Part shown: piece by piece, positions 63,636 to 64,000 of the stretch
Position numbering within the stretch: position 1 is the stretch's first letter
Layout of the letters: each line of letters starts with the position of its first letter
From: Halomontanus rarus
GTDB taxonomy: Archaea > Halobacteriota > Halobacteria > Halobacteriales > Natrialbaceae
Assembly: GCF_017357405.1 (NCBI RefSeq)
Contig: NZ_CP071597.1
Location: forward strand, 558,001 to 622,000
Length of the DNA stretch: 64,000 bases
Reading direction: 5' to 3'
Notes under the pieces: model-generated
What the model was told of the DNA's origin: nothing
Databases searched by the model: none
What the model saw: only the letters and a program-made list of their open reading frames with translations
Program-made: the position numbers and the translations under genes

Positions 63636-64000
63636 ATGACGCCCGAAGAGCAAGCCATCCTCGAGCACGCTCGCGTGGGGAGACTCGCGACTGCCGACGC
63701 CGATGGACATCCCCACGTGATCCCGATCTGTTACGCCATCGTCGAGGAGACGGGTGCGGTTCGGATCGTCTCGCCGATCGACGAAAAGCCGAAATCCACT
63801 CGAGACCTCCAGCGCGCACGCGATATCCGGTCGAACCCGTCGGTCGCACTGCTCGTCGATTTCTACGACGAGGACTGGTCGCGTCTCGCGTGGGTTCAGG
63901 TTCGCGGTCGAGGTCGCGTTGTCTCGCCCGAGACCAACGGACACGCGAGCGCCGCGACCGCGCTTGAGTCGAAGTACAAGCAGTACCGAAGTCAGTCACA
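63636..64000 (+). CDS. PPOX-class F420/flavin-dependent oxidoreductase, N-terminal part
   Basis: Starts at the ATG at 63636 and runs off the window edge after 121 residues. TPEEQAILEHARVGRLATAD, then GHPHVIPICYAIVEETGAVR and KSTRDLQRARDIRSNPSVAL, is the split-barrel pyridoxamine-phosphate-oxidase-like fold; the ARVGRLATAD start resembles the TIGR03668 group (F420-dependent). TCCTTTTCCA (63604-63613) about 27 bp before the ATG is a likely TATA element. It would reduce or oxidise a small molecule with F420 or FMN. Confidence 0.85.
   Translation, partial: MTPEEQAILEHARVGRLATADADGHPHVIPICYAIVEETGAVRIVSPIDEKPKSTRDLQRARDIRSNPSVALLVDFYDEDWSRLAWVQVRGRGRVVSPETNGHASAATALESKYKQYRSQS

Noticed and set aside
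1..64000. CRISPR array, integrase, rRNA genes
   Set aside because: No regularly spaced direct repeats, no tyrosine or serine recombinase signature and no rRNA sequence were found by reading; one tRNA only.

Overview
The window is chromosomal DNA from a halophilic archaeon of the class Halobacteria. Evidence: high GC; very acidic proteins; twin-arginine lipoprotein signals; leaderless promoters with TATA elements about 26 bp before ATGs; archaeal/eukaryal-type ribosomal proteins (S8e, S4e, L32e, L19e); RNase P protein 1 inside the ribosomal cluster; methanopterin cyclohydrolase; HTH_10 and HalOD1 proteins. The very frequent CTCGAG hexamer suggests Natrialbales (inference, low certainty).

Layout. 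1-7.7 kb: a divergent phosphate pair (pstS, cut by the edge, and phoU), a small lipoprotein gene, rps8e, and a sugar-type ABC importer read leftward (permease, binding protein, ATPase). 8.0-10.4 kb: a small accessory cassette with a winged-helix regulator, an operator-like inverted-repeat region, a strongly structured leader and three overlapping unknown genes. 10.4-24.6 kb: an ion-transport and stress block with a KhtT/KhtU-type K+/H+ antiporter, two TrkH proteins plus a broken third, two amino-acid-permease/Usp fusions, free-standing Usp proteins and an FNT channel. 24.7-29.4 kb: aldehyde dehydrogenase, an ArsR-like regulator, methylglyoxal synthase, an HExxH membrane protein and pyrF.

29.4-35.2 kb is accessory in character: a frameshifted IS200/IS605 TnpB element, a zinc-finger protein, a membrane J-domain protein, and a large protein with a CHAT (caspase-like) His/Cys pair. 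That last gene converges on a 44-residue hydrophobic peptide gene (35057-35191) with its own promoter. 35.4-46.5 kb holds housekeeping genes (GTPBP1-like GTPase, HTH_10 regulator, epimerase, HAD phosphatase, mch, metal-binding and thiamine-binding-like proteins, HalOD1), a second TnpB with a relocated catalytic glutamate, two VOC dioxygenases and tRNA-Gly(GCC).

46.7-61.3 kb is a compact S10/spc-type operon: SPOUT methyltransferase, L3, L4, L23, L2, S19, L22, S3, L29, Rnp1, S17, L14, L24, S4e, L5, S14, S8, L6, L32e, L19e, L18, S5, L30, L15, SecY. Most genes overlap by a few bases and the operon ends in a T-rich terminator. A 2-oxoacid dehydrogenase E1 alpha/beta pair and the start of a PPOX-class flavoprotein gene close the window.

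The best candidates for something undescribed are the CHAT-protein/small-peptide pair and the 8.3-10.4 kb cassette with its multi-helix leader. The two TnpB elements and the free-standing RE-type hairpins also deserve attention. No CRISPR array, integrase or rRNA gene was found.
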